From NCBI RefSeq assembly GCF_002423035.1, contig NZ_DIUM01000008.1, forward strand, positions 16,688 through 80,687: a DNA stretch of 64,000 nucleotides, given 5' to 3'. Below the pieces are notes generated by a model. That model was given only the letters and a program-made list of their open reading frames with translations, had not been told where the DNA came from and did not search any database. The position numbers were made by a program, and so were the translations under genes. How positions within the stretch are numbered: the stretch's first letter is position 1; the number at the start of each line of letters is the position of its first letter. Of this stretch, positions 61,265 through 64,000 are shown in pieces. The DNA comes from Thiocapsa sp. UBA6158 (GTDB taxonomy: Bacteria; Pseudomonadota; Gammaproteobacteria; Chromatiales; Chromatiaceae).

Positions 61265-61699
61265 ATGTCCGAATCACTTCACGTTGTCTGCCCCGCCTGC
61301 GACGCGGTCAATCGGGTCCCTCGGGAGCGTCTCGGTGCCGCCGCGAAATGCGGCAAGTGTCACGGTCCGCTGTTTCTCGGCCAGCCGCTCGCGCTGGACG
61401 AGTTGCGCTTTGCGCGTCATCTCTCGCGCAGCGATCTGCCGCTTTTGGTGGATTTCTGGGCACCCTGGTGCGGACCCTGCCGGATGATGGCGCCGGCCTT
61501 CGAGGCCGCCGCTGCTCGGCTCGAGCCGAACCTGCGTCTGGTGAAGGTCAACACCGAGGAGGCGCAGGCGCTAGGTGCGCGTTACGGCATCCGCAGCATC
61601 CCGACACTGGCGCTGTTTCGTGGGGGTGCGGAGGTTGCGCGCACGGCCGGCGCGATGGACATGAACGGGATCATCGCTTGGGCACGGCAGGCGCTCTAA
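61265..61699 (+). CDS. trxC: Thioredoxin 2 with N-terminal zinc ribbon
   Basis: 144 residues. Zinc-ribbon cysteines CPAC (residues 9-12) and CGKC (about 29-32), then a thioredoxin fold with WCGPC. Oxidative-stress reductant in E. coli, where it is OxyR controlled. SD AAGGAG 8 nt before ATG. Its TAA is followed by ACCGCG, again a repeat-like end. Confidence 0.93.
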   Translation: MSESLHVVCPACDAVNRVPRERLGAAAKCGKCHGPLFLGQPLALDELRFARHLSRSDLPLLVDFWAPWCGPCRMMAPAFEAAAARLEPNLRLVKVNTEEAQALGARYGIRSIPTLALFRGGAEVARTAGAMDMNGIIAWARQAL

Positions 61700-61953
61700 A
61701 CCGCGTCCGAGACGCAGGTCTCGCTTCGGGCTTGGCTGCCGGCAGAACTTCGGGTTTCGCCCCGACTCCGCGGTGTCCCGCCCTTCCATAAAGTCACCGG
61801 CGATCGTCACGGTGCACATGGACACTCGAGCGCGGCTTCTTTAGAATTCCGGCGGGTCAGGGCGGTGCCCGTGTGCCCGCCCAAGCGTCATTGCGCCGTC
61901 GCCCTCGTTTGCGTCTCGGCCCTTGCACGCCCCCGCCCGGACCGGAGAAACCC

Positions 61954-63099
61954 TTGATAAAACCCGCGGTACTCGTGCTGGAGGACGGCTCCGTCTTCCG
62001 GGGAACGTCGATCGGCGCCGATGGATCGAGCGTCGGCGAGGTGGTGTTCAACACCGCCATGTCCGGATATCAGGAGATCCTCACCGATCCCTCGTATCTG
62101 CGCCAGCTCGTCACCCTGACCTACCCCCACATCGGCAATGTCGGGACCAACCCGGAGGACGAGGAGTCCGACCGCGTTCAGGCCGCCGGCCTCATCATCC
62201 GCGACCTGCCGATCCTGCCCAGCAACTTCCGCATGACCGAGCGTCTCGACGCCTATCTGCGGCGCCAGGGCATCGTCGGCATCGCCGATATCGATACCCG
62301 ACGGTTAACCCGTCTGCTGCGCGAGAAGGGCGCCCAGAACGGCTGTCTTCAGGCCGGCGACGGGATCGACGAGGCGGTGGCTCTGCGCGCCGCACAGGGT
62401 TTTCCGGGCCTTAAGGGCATGGATCTGGCGAAAGAGGTCTCGACGTCCGAGACCTACCCCTGGACCCAGGGCGTCTGGGAACTGGGCGAGGGCCATCCCG
62501 AGTCCATTCATCCGGTCGGCGATCGTCTGCCCTTGCATGTCGTCGCCTACGACTACGGCATCAAGCGCAACATCCTGCGGATGCTGGCCGCGCGCGGCTG
62601 TCATGTCACGGTCGTCCCTGCGCACATGCCCGCGATGACGGTACTGGGTCTGAAGCCGGACGGGGTGTTTCTCTCCAACGGTCCGGGCGATCCGGAGCCC
62701 TGTGATTATGCGATCGAGGCGATCCGCGAGCTGCTCGACACCGACATGCCGCTCTTCGGCATCTGTCTCGGCCACCAGCTGCTGGGTCTCGCCTGCGGCG
62801 CGCGCACGCTGAAGATGAAGTTCGGCCATCACGGCGCCAATCATCCGGTGCAGGATCTCGCCACGGGCGAGGTCATGATCAGCAGCCAGAACCACGGCTT
62901 CGCGGTCGACGAGGAGAGTCTGCCCCCGACGGTCGAGGCCACCCATCGCTCCTTGTTCGACGGCAGTCTGCAGGGCATCCGGCATCGGGATCGCCCCGCA
63001 TTCGGATTTCAGGGTCATCCCGAGGCCAGTCCGGGGCCCCATGATCTCGCACCGCTCTTCGATCGTTTCATCGAGCTCATGCGCGCCCGCAAGGCCTAA
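61954..63099 (+). CDS. carA: Carbamoyl-phosphate synthase small subunit
   Basis: Glutaminase subunit supplying ammonia to CarB. 381 residues from the TTG at 61954, which has GGAGA just upstream and gives the normal family length; a longer ATG-less extension upstream is not conserved. Amidotransferase nucleophile in FGICLGHQLLGLACG, His-Glu in GFQGHPEASPGP. Stop TAA is within TAAACCGCG. Confidence 0.95.
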   Translation: MIKPAVLVLEDGSVFRGTSIGADGSSVGEVVFNTAMSGYQEILTDPSYLRQLVTLTYPHIGNVGTNPEDEESDRVQAAGLIIRDLPILPSNFRMTERLDAYLRRQGIVGIADIDTRRLTRLLREKGAQNGCLQAGDGIDEAVALRAAQGFPGLKGMDLAKEVSTSETYPWTQGVWELGEGHPESIHPVGDRLPLHVVAYDYGIKRNILRMLAARGCHVTVVPAHMPAMTVLGLKPDGVFLSNGPGDPEPCDYAIEAIRELLDTDMPLFGICLGHQLLGLACGARTLKMKFGHHGANHPVQDLATGEVMISSQNHGFAVDEESLPPTVEATHRSLFDGSLQGIRHRDRPAFGFQGHPEASPGPHDLAPLFDRFIELMRARKA

Positions 63100-63183
63100 A
63101 CCGCGCCCGGAGCGAGATGCTGATTCTCGAGTGTGTTCGACGCTTGGCGCATCCACGGCCGTTAGCGGGGACGCGGTCTAAAA
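63094..63183. repeat. Palindromic-ended repeat, divergent copy at the carA stop
   Basis: About 90 bp with ends GGCCTAAACCGCG and CGCGGTCTAAA. It supplies the carA stop codon. Interior similarity to copies A-D is low. Lies next to copy B. Confidence 0.4.
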
Positions 63184-63200
63184 TGATCTGTTTTCTAATC

Positions 63201-63290
63201 GTTTAAACCGCGCCGGCTCCAGCGCTCGTCAAGTCTGCCGGAGCCGACCCCATCCAAAAACATCGCATACCGCGCTCGGCGCGGTTTAAC
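63201..63290 (+). repeat. 90-bp palindromic-ended repeat, copy B
   Basis: Best-preserved copy: ends GTTTAAACCGCGCCG and CGGCGCGGTTTAAC are near-perfect inverted repeats, with inner CGGCTCC/GGAGCCG pairing and the CATCGCATACCGC core. Ends 16 nt before the carB ATG, so it forms most of the carA-carB gap and could affect carB expression. Confidence 0.8.
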
Positions 63291-63306
63291 CGGCGAATGA
63301 ATCCCC

Positions 63307-64000
63307 ATGCCTAAGCGTACCGACATCTCCAGCATCCTGATCATCGGCTCCGGGCCGATCGTGATCGGTCAGGCGTGCGAGTTTGACTACTCCGGCGCGC
63401 AAGCCTGCAAGGCGCTGCGCGAGGAGGGTTACCGGGTCATCCTGGTGAACTCCAATCCCGCCACCATCATGACCGACCCCGAAATGGCGGATGCCACTTA
63501 TATTGAGCCGGTCACTTGGCGCGCGGTCTCGGCCATCATCGAGCGCGAGCGCCCGGATGCGCTGCTGCCGACCATGGGCGGCCAGACGGCGCTGAACTGC
63601 GCACTCGACTTGGTGCGCGAGGGCGTGCTCGAGCGCTTTGGTGTGGAGCTGATCGGCGCCTCGCGCGAGGCGATCGACAAGGCCGAGGACCGCGATCTCT
63701 TTCGCAAGGCGATGCGCAAGATCGGGCTGGACATGCCCCGCTCGGCGATTGCCCACAGTCTGGAAGAGGCGATCCAGGTTCAGGCCTCGATCGGCTTCCC
63801 GACGATCATTCGGCCCTCCTTTACCATGGGCGGCAGCGGCGGCGGTATCGCCTACAACCAGGAAGAGTTCGAGGAGATCTGTCGGCGCGGTCTGGATCTC
63901 TCCCCGACCAAGGAGCTCCTGATCGAGGAGTCGGCGCTGGGCTGGAAGGAGTTCGAGATGGAGGTGGTCCGCGATCGCGCGGACAACTGCATCATCATCT
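63307..64000 (+). CDS. carB: Carbamoyl-phosphate synthase large subunit, 3' partial
   Basis: First 231 residues of an enzyme of about 1,070; runs off the window. MPKRTDISSILIIGSGPIVIGQACEFDYSG (quoted in part), NSNPATIMTDPEMAD, TMGGQTALNCA and the first ATP-grasp residues RPSFTMGGSGGGIA are family hallmarks. Separated from carA by 207 nt made of repeat elements. Confidence 0.96.
   Translation, partial: MPKRTDISSILIIGSGPIVIGQACEFDYSGAQACKALREEGYRVILVNSNPATIMTDPEMADATYIEPVTWRAVSAIIERERPDALLPTMGGQTALNCALDLVREGVLERFGVELIGASREAIDKAEDRDLFRKAMRKIGLDMPRSAIAHSLEEAIQVQASIGFPTIIRPSFTMGGSGGGIAYNQEEFEEICRRGLDLSPTKELLIEESALGWKEFEMEVVRDRADNCIII

Noticed and set aside
1..64000. CRISPR array
   Set aside because: No regularly spaced direct repeats seen; the recurring 90-bp elements are scattered and variably oriented.

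Overview
The window is high-GC DNA from an anoxygenic purple sulfur bacterium, most likely family Chromatiaceae and Thiocapsa-like. Three things point there: a photosynthesis gene cluster with the anaerobic cyclase bchE instead of acsF, a crtDC/crtEF divergent arrangement, and a puf operon that encodes a tetraheme PufC and carries extra LH1 genes (pufA2-B2-A3) after it. Genus assignment is inference; no rRNA is present.

Bases 1-28,808 are the photosynthesis gene cluster, almost all on the + strand: bchH(partial)-bchL-bchM, puhA-puhB-puhC-puhE, bchE-hemN-bchJ-menE-like ligase, then crtC and crtD on the - strand, divergent from crtE-crtF-bchC-bchX-bchY-bchZ, and finally pufB1-A1-L-M-C-A2-B2-A3. 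Together these supply late bacteriochlorophyll a synthesis, the spirilloxanthin-type carotenoid end steps, and the reaction centre and LH1 antenna polypeptides. Two exact TGT-N12-ACA boxes (PpsR/CrtJ type) lie in the crtD-crtE divide and one lies over the -35 of the likely puf promoter, consistent with redox/light repression. Directly downstream are a YjbQ-family gene, a RuBisCO-like protein gene and idi.

Bases 30,700-49,600 are mostly housekeeping: idi, lipA, an aspartoacylase-like/GCS2-like gene pair, murU, xth, murI, mtaB, tadA, guaA, guaB, xseA, plus less characterised proteins (a secreted Hsp20-like protein and a HExxH protein). An accessory patch at 42.2-44.0 kb holds a REP-associated tyrosine transposase with 21-bp flanking inverted repeats, a phage-like HTH gene and a tRNA-Ser(CGA).

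Bases 49,598-51,731 are a 29-bp-arm palindrome interrupted by a group II intron of about 2.05 kb whose maturase gene has an in-frame TGA. Beyond it are an AttH-FtsX-ABC operon, a glutamine-amidotransferase-like gene, a DUF3096 membrane protein, accA-tilS, cnoX, trxC, carA and the start of carB.

A family of about 90-bp elements with inverted TAAACCGCG-type ends recurs at least four times, probably six. Several copies abut or supply the stop codons of neighbouring genes, and one forms a strong terminator.
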